From positions 3,282,001 to 3,346,000 of the forward strand of contig NC_014472.1 of assembly GCF_000153165.2 (NCBI RefSeq): DNA of 64,000 nucleotides, in the 5' to 3' direction. Of this stretch, positions 38,623-47,803 are shown piece by piece. Each line of letters starts with the position of its first letter. Position 1 is the stretch's first letter. The stretch comes from Maribacter sp. HTCC2170. Its GTDB lineage: Bacteria; Bacteroidota; Bacteroidia; Flavobacteriales; Flavobacteriaceae. A program made the position numbers and the translations under genes. Below the pieces are notes generated by a model. It was not told the DNA's origin. It worked only from the letters and a program-made list of their open reading frames with translations, and ran no database searches.

Positions 38623-40581
38623 ATGAGGAAAGTTTGGAAGGTATTAAAATATTTATTGTTAGGCATTTTAGCTATTCTAATTGTAGGAATCGCTGTAATA
38701 TATTTGAACAAAAAGAGTAAATCCAACAGTAATATGGAGCTTTTAGGAGTAGAGGCCCCTACCCTAAATCAGTCTGGTATTTCTTACCGTGATCTGAACA
38801 AAAACGGTAAAATGGATACTTATGAGAATCCGAATGCGAGCATTGATGATAGAGCAAACGATTTGGTGTCCCAAATGAATCTAGAGGAGAAGGCGGGATC
38901 TATGTACATAACGATGATAGGCACTACCCCTGATGGGGAACCTATGGAAACACCTGTGCTATCGACAAACCCTATCAATTTAATGATGTCTTTTGCGTTA
39001 CCTTCGAACTCGGAGATGATCGCCAGGAAAAAAATGAACAGTTTTAATACACTTGCTTCTTTGGATGCCGATAAAATGGCAAAATATAACAATCTAATTC
39101 AAAAAATGGCAGAGCGGACCAGATTGGGCATCCCCATCACCCTAGCTACAGATCCAAGGCATGGTACTGAAAACAACCCTGGAGCAGGCTTGTTTACCCC
39201 CGCATTTTCAAAATGGCCAAGTTCATTCGGTTTGGCGGCAACAAGAGACACAATTTTGGTTCGTGAATTTGGAGATATTGCTCGACATGAATACAATTCA
39301 GTTGGTATTCGTTTGGCCTTACATCCCATGGCAGATTTAGCTACTGAACCACGTTGGGGGCGTGCTAACGGCACTTTTGGCGAGGATGCATATCTGTCAG
39401 CGATGATGACTAAAGCCTACGTATTAGGTTTCCAAGGAGATTCTCTGAATCAAAATAGCGTTGCGTGCATGACCAAACATTTTTCTGGCGGAGGACCTCA
39501 AAAGGATGGCGAAGATGCCCATTTTCCTTATGGAAAGGATCAAGTATATCCCGGAGATAACTTCGATTACCATGTTATTCCTTTTACTGAGGGTGCTTTC
39601 CCTGCGAAAACCGCCCAAATAATGCCATATTATGGTATTCCTTTAGGCCAAACCAGTGAAGACGTAGCATTTGGATTCAATAAAGACATTATTAAGGGGT
39701 TGCTTAGGGATTCTTTGAATTTCCAAGGCGTTGTGTGCACGGATTGGAATATTATTTCGGACACAAAAATGGGTGAAGGTCGCGCCTGGGGGGTTGAACA
39801 TCTTACATTTAAAGAACGAATTAAAAAAGTACTCGACGCCGGATGTGATCAATTTGGAGGTGAAAGCAATCCTGAATTGATTGTGGAATTGGTAAACGAA
39901 GGCTTGCTCGACGAAAACAGACTGGACGTTTCCGTTAAAAGAATTATGAAAGACAAGTTTCGGCTGGGTCTATTCAATAATCCTTATGTAGATGAGCAAA
40001 AAGCGATTCAAATAGCAGGGCAAAAGACATTTAGAGATAAAGGGAAGATTGCACAAGCCAAATCAATGGTATTATTGAAGAATGACGCCATATTACCTTT
40101 GAAAGAAGGTACAAAAGTTTATGTAGAAGGGATGTTGACTCCTGAGGATTTTGAAAGCAAAGGAATACTTGTAAAGCGCCCTGAAGATGCCGATGTAATT
40201 ATAAAAAGAATTGGCACCCCATTTGATGACCGTTCCGATTTCTTTCTGGAACAATTCTTTCATCAAGGCCGCTTGTACTTTTCAGAAAATGAGAAAAAAG
40301 AAATTTTGGATCTAATCTCCCAGAAACCATCCATAGTCATTGCCAACCTTGAACGTCCAGCAATTTTAACCGAAATTGCGGAGACAAGTGCTGCGCTTTT
40401 TGCTGAATTTGGCACCAGCGATGAAGTTTTGGTCAAAGTACTTTTTGGGGAAGTCAAACCTGAAGGAAAACTACCTTTTGAACTACCATCAACATGGGAA
40501 GCTGTTAAAAACCAAAAGGAAGATGTACCCTACGACTCTAAAGACCCATTATATCAATACGGACATGGATTGAGTTATTAA
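38623..40581 (+). CDS. Glycoside hydrolase family 3 (beta-glucosidase/exoglucanase-like)
   Basis: A 652-residue enzyme with an N-terminal membrane anchor or signal (about 8-27). The GH3 N-terminal barrel includes IPITLATDPRHGTEN, EPRWGRANGTFGED, TKHFSGGGPQKDGEDAHFPYG and the nucleophile Asp in GVVCTDWNII (about D374). A C-terminal alpha/beta sandwich follows, ending YQYGHGLSY. It probably acts in the periplasm, releasing glucose from beta-glucans. An in-frame TTG at 38593 lies inside operator site 2, so the ATG at 38623 is preferred. Regulation by the divergent Nudix-type regulator is likely. Confidence 0.9.
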   Translation: MRKVWKVLKYLLLGILAILIVGIAVIYLNKKSKSNSNMELLGVEAPTLNQSGISYRDLNKNGKMDTYENPNASIDDRANDLVSQMNLEEKAGSMYITMIGTTPDGEPMETPVLSTNPINLMMSFALPSNSEMIARKKMNSFNTLASLDADKMAKYNNLIQKMAERTRLGIPITLATDPRHGTENNPGAGLFTPAFSKWPSSFGLAATRDTILVREFGDIARHEYNSVGIRLALHPMADLATEPRWGRANGTFGEDAYLSAMMTKAYVLGFQGDSLNQNSVACMTKHFSGGGPQKDGEDAHFPYGKDQVYPGDNFDYHVIPFTEGAFPAKTAQIMPYYGIPLGQTSEDVAFGFNKDIIKGLLRDSLNFQGVVCTDWNIISDTKMGEGRAWGVEHLTFKERIKKVLDAGCDQFGGESNPELIVELVNEGLLDENRLDVSVKRIMKDKFRLGLFNNPYVDEQKAIQIAGQKTFRDKGKIAQAKSMVLLKNDAILPLKEGTKVYVEGMLTPEDFESKGILVKRPEDADVIIKRIGTPFDDRSDFFLEQFFHQGRLYFSENEKKEILDLISQKPSIVIANLERPAILTEIAETSAALFAEFGTSDEVLVKVLFGEVKPEGKLPFELPSTWEAVKNQKEDVPYDSKDPLYQYGHGLSY

Positions 40582-41738
40582 GGATTTACAATTATTTCTT
40601 TAATAAAGTCTACCTCTGACTGGGAATATGGAGTACCATCTTTTCTCAAGATATCATGATGCCAAATTTTAGGTTCCCCAGTAAAGGTTGAATCCCAACT
40701 TATCCATGGGTAAATGGTGTTTGTTTTACCAGCGACGAATCCCCAATTTATAGCTGCGATCTTATCCTTTTTCAAGATTGGCATTACACTCTCAAATGTG
40801 TTGCCTCCTCCTCTCGCTACATATTCTGTACAAAAAAGTGGGCGTTCATAGTTTTTGAGTAATTCTATTTTTTTCTCAACATCATCCATATTTCCATCAT
40901 AGGCATGAAAAGATACCACGTCAGAATTCTCAATCATGAACTTATCTACTGGAGGTAAACTATCCAGTGTTCCCCAATGATTTATATTCCCTCTCCAAAT
41001 ACCGGATGTCAAAGGCTGTGAAGGATTCACCTCGCGCGTCCATTTAATGACTTTTCTCAATAATTGTAAGGAATACTTCTGCTTATTCTTTACTTCTAAT
41101 TCTCTTCTTCCCGACTGATGAGCTGAGTTATCCGGTTCATTGTATACATCCCAAATGAGCACACGGTCATCATTTGCAAAATGACTGGTGACCCCTTTTA
41201 TATAGCCTTTAAGCTCATCATGTCTTGATGGGTCTCCCAATATTTCAGCACCCGGTGCTTGTACCCAACCAGAGTTGTGTACATGTGGCGTTGGGTCGGG
41301 TTGTTTTCCTAATTTTGGAACAGGGTGCCAAACATCATCCAACAAAACGAACATTGTTTTAATGCTGTGTTTATCAGCCAACGAAAGATAATTATCCAAT
41401 CGATTTAGAAAACCTACTGAATCTTGTTGCCAGAGTAAATTATGTAGATATACCCTATGAAGGTTCATTCCCAAATCAGCGGACCATTTCAACTCCCTAT
41501 CTATGGTTTCAGGGTCAAATGTATCTTCTTGCCAAAATTCCAACTGGTTGATTGATGAACTGGGGTTAAAATTTGCTCCTACCAACCAAGGTTGCTTTTC
41601 AAACCACTCCCAAGCCTTTTCTTTTGACCAACGTTCTGCAATTTCAACTTCAACAATTGAATCTTTTATCTCTTTCGTTTTATCCCCACAAGAGATAATA
41701 ATCAATGTCAATAATAGTGGAATGATAAGCTTTTTCAT
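40578..41738 (-). CDS. GH5-like cellulase/mannanase-family lipoprotein
   Basis: A 386-residue lipoprotein (lipobox IIISC, Cys17). It has a TIM barrel of glycoside hydrolase clan A: GMNLHRVYLHNLLW, IWDVYNEPDN with the acid/base Glu (about E201), VVSFHAYDG, and LFCTEYVARGGG with the nucleophile Glu (about E305). Substrate (beta-glucan, mannan or xylan) cannot be told. Its 3' end overlaps the convergent GH3 gene by 4 bp, suggesting a small beta-glycan-utilising locus, although no SusC/SusD pair is present. Confidence 0.82.
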   Translation of the reverse strand: MKKLIIPLLLTLIIISCGDKTKEIKDSIVEVEIAERWSKEKAWEWFEKQPWLVGANFNPSSSINQLEFWQEDTFDPETIDRELKWSADLGMNLHRVYLHNLLWQQDSVGFLNRLDNYLSLADKHSIKTMFVLLDDVWHPVPKLGKQPDPTPHVHNSGWVQAPGAEILGDPSRHDELKGYIKGVTSHFANDDRVLIWDVYNEPDNSAHQSGRRELEVKNKQKYSLQLLRKVIKWTREVNPSQPLTSGIWRGNINHWGTLDSLPPVDKFMIENSDVVSFHAYDGNMDDVEKKIELLKNYERPLFCTEYVARGGGNTFESVMPILKKDKIAAINWGFVAGKTNTIYPWISWDSTFTGEPKIWHHDILRKDGTPYSQSEVDFIKEIIVNP

Positions 41739-41750
41739 TTTTATCTTTTA

Positions 41751-42455
41751 TTAATTCAATGCATTTGTATAAATAATTCCAGTAACAATTGCTATCCCGA
41801 AGCTAAGCAAAGTACCTATGAGAATATATTCTGTGAGTTTTCTGTTGTTGCTTTCTTTTAAATCATTAAAACGAAAGACCGATTTTGCCGTAATCAGCAG
41901 ACCAATAGCCTCCCATCTTCCCAAGATTATAAATATCAAGACAAATAAGCGCTCAATAATTCCGATATACTTACCTGCATTGGGTAAAGACTTGTGATCC
42001 AACTCTATCTTGCTTGACATCCCTTCCATTAATTTCGCCATTATGATAGCTGATGGAAAACTTAGAAAGACAATTGCCGTGACCAAGGCCCAATCAATTG
42101 AATCAATTATCGACATTGTTTGACCTAAAACATTTCCATAATAAGCACAGATGTATAAAATAACTACATGAAACAGTTGGTCTATAAAAAACGGTATTGC
42201 ACTTTTTTTAAATAACTTATTTGAGTATAGCTTGCCTAGATCAATTATATAGTGTGAAATGGCAATAACCAATGCCAGTTTCCAATATTTATAGTCCCAT
42301 AATAATAACATGGTAACTGCAAAATGAATAACAATATGCAGATATAAGTACTTTGACTTTATTTTATTGGCTTCTTTGTGTATAACCCATCGAGCCGGTT
42401 GCAATAAAAAATCTCCTATGAGATGTGCCAGAAATAGTTTTACGAATAATATCAT
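41751..42455 (-). CDS. DUF3307 membrane protein
   Basis: A 234-residue membrane protein with about six helices. The DUF3307 start is clear: LAHLIGDFLLQPARWVIHKEANK, followed by HYIIDLGKLY and FFIDQLFHVVIL. Its ATG overlaps the SatD-family stop by 4 bp, and this pair is a recurrent gene neighbourhood. Function unknown; the SatD-like protein probably controls or partners it. Confidence 0.88.
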   Translation of the reverse strand: MILFVKLFLAHLIGDFLLQPARWVIHKEANKIKSKYLYLHIVIHFAVTMLLLWDYKYWKLALVIAISHYIIDLGKLYSNKLFKKSAIPFFIDQLFHVVILYICAYYGNVLGQTMSIIDSIDWALVTAIVFLSFPSAIIMAKLMEGMSSKIELDHKSLPNAGKYIGIIERLFVLIFIILGRWEAIGLLITAKSVFRFNDLKESNNRKLTEYILIGTLLSFGIAIVTGIIYTNALN

Positions 42456-43063
42456 TTATCGACTGTATCAATTGTGTTAAGGTAATACCCCAATATCTCT
42501 TGAACCAAATGCCATCTAGCGCGTTTTTTCCGCTGACTAATTGCCGATTGCTTTATCTGCAACTCCTTGGCCATTTCTTGTTGGGATGCCACAGGGTTCA
42601 ATATATTCATTTTAATAATCTCCGCCGAAACAGGACTCCAGTCATCCATAAAATCAGAAGCCAGTTTCAACATAAGGTTTAGGGTATTATTGTAGTTTTC
42701 ATCGGCTGTTGCCAACATTAAATTTACCTTATTTTTCTTTAATGACTCAAGGGTTCTACCGGAACGTTGGTATGCAGTGCCATTAGATTCACTTACACTG
42801 CCGCCTTGATAAGATTCTTCCCCAATACCAAGGCCTATTCTTACATCTAAACCTTTGATTGATTTAACTGTTGCCTTTAAGAGAATAGCTGCTTTTAATG
42901 CATCTTTCAAAGGTGTTTTTAACTGAATCTCATCACCTCGGTAAATTTCCCAAACTTGAGGGGTACCGCCCCATTGGTTTAGGATTTTTTTTACTTCGGG
43001 CATCCATTTTATACTTGCATGCCCTTCTGAATTGATTATATCAGCTGTTAATACGGCTATCAT
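42452..43063 (-). CDS. SatD family protein with C-terminal helix-turn-helix
   Basis: A 203-residue protein. The N-terminal 140 residues follow the SatD pattern (AVLTADIINSEG, IYRGDEIQLKT, LDVRIGLGIGEESY), resembling a degenerate nucleotide-cyclase-like fold. The C-terminus is a helix-turn-helix (QQEMAKELQIKQSAISQRKKRARW) related to sigma-factor region 4, with a basic recognition helix. It may therefore bind DNA. Three direct repeats begin 6 bp upstream of its start codon, which points to autoregulation of the satD-DUF3307 pair. Confidence 0.85.
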   Translation of the reverse strand: MIAVLTADIINSEGHASIKWMPEVKKILNQWGGTPQVWEIYRGDEIQLKTPLKDALKAAILLKATVKSIKGLDVRIGLGIGEESYQGGSVSESNGTAYQRSGRTLESLKKNKVNLMLATADENYNNTLNLMLKLASDFMDDWSPVSAEIIKMNILNPVASQQEMAKELQIKQSAISQRKKRARWHLVQEILGYYLNTIDTVDK

Positions 43064-43068
43064 ATCAT

Positions 43069-43144
43069 ATAAGTTAAAACGCTAATATATTAAATTATAA
43101 GTAAATATACTAATATTAATATTAAATAAGTTAAAAAGCTAATA
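43069..43144. repeat. Three direct repeats (iteron-like operator) upstream of the SatD-family gene
   Basis: Three 19-bp copies in the same orientation: ATAAGTTAAAACGCTAATA (43069-43087), ATAAGTAAATATACTAATA (43097-43115) and ATAAGTTAAAAAGCTAATA (43126-43144). Starts are 28 and 29 bp apart. They fill the short gap between the methyltransferase stop and the SatD start, so they overlap the promoter region. Probable operator. Confidence 0.8.
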
Positions 43145-43152
43145 AACTGAAT

Positions 43153-43605
43153 TCAAAACCAACGTCTAACCTGAGTACAATAATGACGATAATCTTTAGG
43201 GAATTTGTATGCTAAGGCTTCCTCCTCCGGAAAAATCTGAAACTTGTTCATATAAGCTACAAAACCAGCAGCCAATATTGTATTGAACGCGTTGCCCAAC
43301 CATATGCCCCAAGCTAACAATACTAATAACAGCGCCAGATACATTGGGTTTCTGGTGTATTTATATATTCCATTGACAACCAATACCGAAGCCTCATCTG
43401 GTTTACGAGGATCAACTGTGGTCTTTGACGAAAAGAATTGAACCAAAGAAAATACAGCGACAATAGTCGCAATAACTAACAAAAAGAATATTATAAAGAC
43501 ACGTCCAAAAAACTCAAAATTACCAAAAGGCAAAAATCTGGACAGCAAATACATAAGTGATGAAAAAATAACAAAAACAAGAACAGGTGGTATTCTTAAC
43601 TTCAT
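43153..43605 (-). CDS. Isoprenylcysteine carboxyl methyltransferase (ICMT)-like membrane protein
   Basis: A 150-residue protein with four or five membrane helices and the ICMT/PEMT-like C-terminal motif: GIYKYTRNPMYLALLLVLLAWGI, and EEEALAYKFPKDYRHYCTQVRRWF. SAM-dependent methylation of a lipid or other membrane-embedded substrate is likely. A GTG three codons upstream is possible; ATG preferred. It is upstream of and on the same strand as the SatD pair, but the repeats in between suggest separate control. Confidence 0.83.
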   Translation of the reverse strand: MKLRIPPVLVFVIFSSLMYLLSRFLPFGNFEFFGRVFIIFFLLVIATIVAVFSLVQFFSSKTTVDPRKPDEASVLVVNGIYKYTRNPMYLALLLVLLAWGIWLGNAFNTILAAGFVAYMNKFQIFPEEEALAYKFPKDYRHYCTQVRRWF

Positions 43606-43636
43606 GATCCACACAAAAATTAGGAAATAAAATTAC

Positions 43637-43644
43637 TACTTTTG
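43637..43644 (+). promoter_or_regulatory. -7 promoter box TACTTTTG of rdgB
   Basis: TACTTTTG fits TAnnTTTG, 77 bp upstream of the rdgB ATG. No -33 TTG at the normal distance. Confidence 0.4.
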
Positions 43645-43721
43645 AATCATTAGCTAAAGAACCGCCTAGGATTTCACATAACCAATTCCTCAAAAAAAAT
43701 AAAAAGACAAGGAAAACCCCC

Positions 43722-44294
43722 ATGAAGATTGTATTCGCGACCCATAACGAGAATAAAATAAAAGAAGTCCAAAAAATTGTTCCTGAGGGTATTGTCTTAT
43801 TATCGCTCAAAGATATTGGTTGTACAGAGGATATACCAGAAACAGGAAACACATTAGAAGAAAATGCCATAATAAAAGCCAACTACATTACCAATAAATA
43901 CGAATATGATTGCTTTGCGGATGATACTGGTCTATTGGTTGATGCCTTGAATGGGGAGCCGGGAGTCTATTCTGCGCGATATGCTGGAGAGCAAAAAAAT
44001 GCTGAGGACAATATGGACAAATTATTGAGTGAATTGAAAAAGCATAAAAATAGAACGGCAAGGTTCAAAACAGTAATAGCGCTAAATCTTAATGGAAAAC
44101 AAGAATTGTTTACAGGTGCGGCTGAAGGAGAAATCATAAAAGAAAAAAAAGGTGATGGTGGGTTTGGCTATGACCCTGTTTTTAAACCAACCGATTACAA
44201 TCAAACATTTGCGGAATTACAATTGGCAGTAAAGAATAAGATAAGTCACAGAGGAAAAGCCATTCAACTTTTAATTTCATATCTAAAAAAATGA
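43722..44294 (+). CDS. rdgB: Non-canonical purine NTP pyrophosphatase (RdgB/HAM1)
   Basis: RdgB removes dITP, dXTP and XTP from nucleotide pools. The 190 residues show MKIVFATHNENKIKEV, ETGNTLEENAIIKA, FADDTGLLVDALNGEPGVYSARYAG, GDGGFGYDPVFKP and KNKISHRGKA. The next gene overlaps its stop (ATGA). Confidence 0.95.
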   Translation: MKIVFATHNENKIKEVQKIVPEGIVLLSLKDIGCTEDIPETGNTLEENAIIKANYITNKYEYDCFADDTGLLVDALNGEPGVYSARYAGEQKNAEDNMDKLLSELKKHKNRTARFKTVIALNLNGKQELFTGAAEGEIIKEKKGDGGFGYDPVFKPTDYNQTFAELQLAVKNKISHRGKAIQLLISYLKK

Positions 44295-44941
44295 GCATAT
44301 TACCGGAGGACAAAGAAGAAAAAACCATGCAGGTTTCGGTGGCATCGGAAAATGCCGAAGCCATAGGTGGGGTTTTAATCGCTTTTTTTGCCGCTTTAAT
44401 GGCCATATCCCAAATGGTCAATGGCGAACTTGAAGAAGAAATGATGATAGCACATAACAAGGTGGTTCATTATTCCAGCTGGTATCAATCCAAAAGTATA
44501 AAAGAAAGTTTGAAAGAGGGTGAACTTAACTATCTTGAAACGCTTTTAAGTGCAGGAATAGTTACACAGGAAAATCAAGAGATAGTAAAAACCAGAATCA
44601 GAGAAACTTCGGATAAGATTGCTAAATATGGTGCTGAGAAAACTGAATTAATGTTAGGTTCTGCAAATATTCCAAAAGAAAATTGGACCCAAGATCTTGA
44701 TGGCAAAATGGGCGTAATCGTTGGAGTTAGAGAATGGGAAGTATTAGCTGATGAATATGATGTTGCCACAAAAAAGTTCGATATAGGTATGCTTTTTTTT
44801 CAAATAAGCATTGTATTGGGCGCTGTTTGCATCATCATTTATGACAATCCCAAACTACAGCGAATGTTCATAAAATTAATGGTTGTATTCGGGACAATTG
44901 GCCTAATTATGTCTATTTACGGCTATATTTTGGCACCATAA
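44291..44941 (+). CDS. DUF4337-like membrane protein
   Basis: A 216-residue protein with one N-terminal membrane helix (about 26-43), a long charged soluble part and two C-terminal helices (about 165-185 and 193-213). The phrases VASENAEAIGGVLIAFFAALMAI and WYQSKSIKESLKEGEL fit the DUF4337 family. Function unknown. It overlaps rdgB by 4 bp, so they are co-transcribed. Confidence 0.72.
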   Translation: MSILPEDKEEKTMQVSVASENAEAIGGVLIAFFAALMAISQMVNGELEEEMMIAHNKVVHYSSWYQSKSIKESLKEGELNYLETLLSAGIVTQENQEIVKTRIRETSDKIAKYGAEKTELMLGSANIPKENWTQDLDGKMGVIVGVREWEVLADEYDVATKKFDIGMLFFQISIVLGAVCIIIYDNPKLQRMFIKLMVVFGTIGLIMSIYGYILAP

Positions 44942-44974
44942 GCAGCATGAACCACCAAATAAATAAAATAACAG

Positions 44975-44982
44975 TACCTTTG
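44975..44982 (+). promoter_or_regulatory. -7 promoter box TACCTTTG of the DEAD-box helicase gene
   Basis: TACCTTTG fits TAnnTTTG. It would give a ~100-nt leader, which holds a 13-codon ORF and the inverted repeat TAATCGC/GCGATTA around 45044-45079. Confidence 0.45.
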
Positions 44983-45091
44983 CCGCTTTAATAATTGCCG
45001 CCGGTATGGCAGGTGTTGCGCTGAGTCTAATGGGTTATAATCGATAATCGCTCTATACAACACACATATTTGCGATTAAGTAACATACATT

Positions 45092-46903
45092 ATGACAAAG
45101 TTTGAAGCATTGGGACTGCAAGAGTCCTTATTAAATGCTGTTGCCGATATGGGTTTTGAAACCCCTTCGGAAGTACAGGAAAAAGCAATCCCCATTTTAT
45201 TGGAAGATGAAACCGATCTTGTTGCCTTGGCGCAAACAGGAACTGGAAAGACAGCCGCATTTGGTTTTCCCCTAATTCAAAAAATTGATAGCGAAAGTAG
45301 AACCACCCAAGGTTTAATCCTATCACCTACCCGTGAACTCTGTTTGCAGATTACAAATGAACTTAAACTATACTCCAAGTATGAAAAAAGTATCAACGTG
45401 GTTGCGATATATGGCGGAGCAAGTATAACGGAGCAGGCGAGACAGATTAAAAGAGGTGCCCAAATTGTAGTGGCAACTCCGGGACGCATGAAAGATATGA
45501 TAAGTCGTGGGTTGGTAAATATTACCAAAATCGATTATTGTATTCTTGATGAAGCTGATGAAATGCTGAACATGGGCTTTTTCGAAGATATCAAAGATAT
45601 ACTATCTAATACCCCAGATGAAAAGTCTACTTGGCTTTTCTCTGCTACCATGCCAAGAGAGGTATCTGTAATTGCGAAAAAATTCATGCATTCACCAAAA
45701 GAAATTACTGTTGGTGATAAAAATTCTGGAGCTACGACCGTCCAGCATGAGTATTATGTTGTTGGCGGAAGGGATCGTTACCCGGCTTTAAAAAGATTGG
45801 CAGACACGAATCCCGATATTTTCTCTGTAGTTTTTTGCAGAACAAAAAGAGACACTCAAAGGGTGGCTGAAAAATTGATTGAGGACGGATACAATGCAGG
45901 TGCTTTACATGGTGATCTAAGTCAGAATCAAAGAGACTTAGTCATGAATTCTTTTCGTAAGAAACAAATTCAAATGCTGGTAGCCACAGATGTCGCTGCC
46001 CGAGGAATCGATGTTGACGATATAACCCATGTAATTAATTATCAACTACCTGACGAAATTGAAACTTACACACACCGAAGTGGACGAACAGGTAGGGCTG
46101 GTAAATCTGGGATTTCAATGGTCATTGTTACACGTAGTGAAATGCGTAAAATCAAGGCTATTGAAAATAAGATAAAGCAAAAATTCATTTCAAAAAAGAT
46201 TCCTACCGGAATGGAAATATGCGAAATACAGCTTTATCATTTAGCAAATAAAATTAAGGACACAGAAATTCATGAGGAGGTGGAAAACTTTCTTCCTGCC
46301 ATAAATGACGTGTTTCAAGGAATTGACAGAGAGGATCTTATAAAGAAAATAGTCTCTGTTGAGTTCACAAGATTCTATGATTATTACAACAAAAAGAGAG
46401 ATTTAAATACCGTTGACTCCGGAGATAGAGGAGAACGAAGAGGTGATCGGGGTGGAAATGCCCCAACCAGTGGTTCCGTTAGGTATTTTGTCAATGTGGG
46501 CGAAAAAGATGGTTATGATTGGATGTCACTAAAAGATTTTATTAGGGATACGGTTGGTCTTGGTAAAGAAGATGTGTTTAAAGTAGATGTTAAGGATAGC
46601 TTCTCTTTCTTTAACACAGATGCCGATGCTACGGAAAAAATATTATCCACCTTTACCGATTTTAAAGTAGATGGTCGATTTGTCAACGTGGAAGTTTCGA
46701 AAAATCCTGGCGGCGGTGGAGGTCGCGGAAGAAGGGATCGAAGTCGCAGCGGCGGAGGAAGAAAAGATCGTGACCGTAGGTCTAGTAGTGGAAAAGGTAG
46801 AGATAGAAATGACTCTGGAAAGAGAAGATCGAAAAGATCATCTGGTAGCGGGTCCAGTTTTTCTGGAAATAGAAGAAACAAGCGTAAAAGTGATTTCTTT
46901 TAG
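45092..46903 (+). CDS. DEAD-box ATP-dependent RNA helicase (DeaD/CsdA-like) with RGG/RS-rich tail
   Basis: A 603-residue helicase. Motif Q (SEVQEKAIP), Walker A AQTGTGKT, PTRELC, ATPGR, DEAD (LDEADEML), SAT (FSATMP), ARGIDV and HRSGRTGRAG are all present in residues 20-370. A DbpA-like RNA-binding domain follows (about 455-535, RYFVNVGEKDGYDWMSLKDFI). The last about 65 residues are rich in Arg, Gly and Ser and should bind RNA. Roles include ribosome assembly and cold adaptation. Own terminator. Confidence 0.94.
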   Translation: MTKFEALGLQESLLNAVADMGFETPSEVQEKAIPILLEDETDLVALAQTGTGKTAAFGFPLIQKIDSESRTTQGLILSPTRELCLQITNELKLYSKYEKSINVVAIYGGASITEQARQIKRGAQIVVATPGRMKDMISRGLVNITKIDYCILDEADEMLNMGFFEDIKDILSNTPDEKSTWLFSATMPREVSVIAKKFMHSPKEITVGDKNSGATTVQHEYYVVGGRDRYPALKRLADTNPDIFSVVFCRTKRDTQRVAEKLIEDGYNAGALHGDLSQNQRDLVMNSFRKKQIQMLVATDVAARGIDVDDITHVINYQLPDEIETYTHRSGRTGRAGKSGISMVIVTRSEMRKIKAIENKIKQKFISKKIPTGMEICEIQLYHLANKIKDTEIHEEVENFLPAINDVFQGIDREDLIKKIVSVEFTRFYDYYNKKRDLNTVDSGDRGERRGDRGGNAPTSGSVRYFVNVGEKDGYDWMSLKDFIRDTVGLGKEDVFKVDVKDSFSFFNTDADATEKILSTFTDFKVDGRFVNVEVSKNPGGGGGRGRRDRSRSGGGRKDRDRRSSSGKGRDRNDSGKRRSKRSSGSGSSFSGNRRNKRKSDFF

Positions 46904-46916
46904 TTAATAGTATACT

Positions 46917-46944
46917 AAAAATACGCTTCGGCGTATTTTTTGTT
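46917..46944 (+). terminator. Rho-independent terminator of the helicase gene
   Basis: AAAAATACGC-TTCG-GCGTATTTTTT: ten-pair stem closed by a stable TTCG tetraloop with T-tract. Confidence 0.92.
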
Positions 46945-46978
46945 TTGATTAGTTTCTTTTTATTCGGATTTTAGACCA

Positions 46979-47752
46979 ATGGGAAAAAATTTAGTCCTTT
47001 TTGTATTGTTTTTTGGGTTCTTGGGATTATCGCAAGAGAACGAAACAGAATTACAAACATTTAGTGCTATTGTCATAAACGCGCAAACGCAGAGACCTTT
47101 GGAGAGTGTCCATATAGTAAACCTGAACAAGGTATTTGGCACAATTACCAATCAAAAAGGAGAGTTTTCAATCAATGCAACGGTGAACGATACCTTGTAC
47201 TTTTCCTATTTAGGTTTTAAGTCGCAAAAGATTAGGGTTACCAATGATATGTTCAAATTCAAGGATACCAAAATCGCATTGACCGAATTGGCTTATGCTT
47301 TGGAAGAGGTAATCGTAAAGCCTTATCAATTAACAGGTTACCTTGAAATAGATGTGAAAAACATTCCGGTAAACACTGGGTATCAGTATAGTATATCTGG
47401 ATTGAATGTTGGCTATGAAGCTGGCAAAAAGAACCCTAGTGCAGTCACCAAAGTTCTTGGTGCCATACTAAACCCTGCCGACTTGCTTCGTAATCTTTTT
47501 GGAAAAAAACCAAATCAAATGCGAAAGCTAAGACAGGTGAAAGAAGATGATGCCATTAGAGATTTACTTGCATCAAAATTCGACCGTGAAACATTGACAG
47601 AATTATTACAAATTGACAAAATGGATATTGATGATATTCTCAATAATTGCAGTTATTCCAACTCTTTTATAAGAACAGCCAATGATCTACAAATTTTGGA
47701 TGCCATCAGCAATTGTTATGAAGAATTCAAAGTACTAAATAGAAAAAAATAA
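46979..47752 (+). CDS. Exported protein with carboxypeptidase-D regulatory-like domain
   Basis: A 257-residue protein: signal peptide (about 1-19), then a carboxypeptidase-regulatory-like beta-sandwich (about 28-105; VINAQTQRPLESVHIVNLNKVFGTITNQKGEFSI in part). A C-terminal region of unknown fold follows. There is no TonB plug or barrel, so it is a stand-alone member of this group. Probably envelope-located; function unknown. Confidence 0.8.
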   Translation: MGKNLVLFVLFFGFLGLSQENETELQTFSAIVINAQTQRPLESVHIVNLNKVFGTITNQKGEFSINATVNDTLYFSYLGFKSQKIRVTNDMFKFKDTKIALTELAYALEEVIVKPYQLTGYLEIDVKNIPVNTGYQYSISGLNVGYEAGKKNPSAVTKVLGAILNPADLLRNLFGKKPNQMRKLRQVKEDDAIRDLLASKFDRETLTELLQIDKMDIDDILNNCSYSNSFIRTANDLQILDAISNCYEEFKVLNRKK

Positions 47753-47803
47753 ATTTTCTATTTCCCCTTGCATTTTATAGCTTTAACCAAAATAGATTGT
47801 AGT

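Noticed and set aside
46513-46881. 122-residue ORF opposite the RGG-rich tail of the helicase
   Set aside because: A Pro/Leu/Ser/Phe-rich shadow created by the repetitive Arg/Gly/Ser codons of the sense strand.
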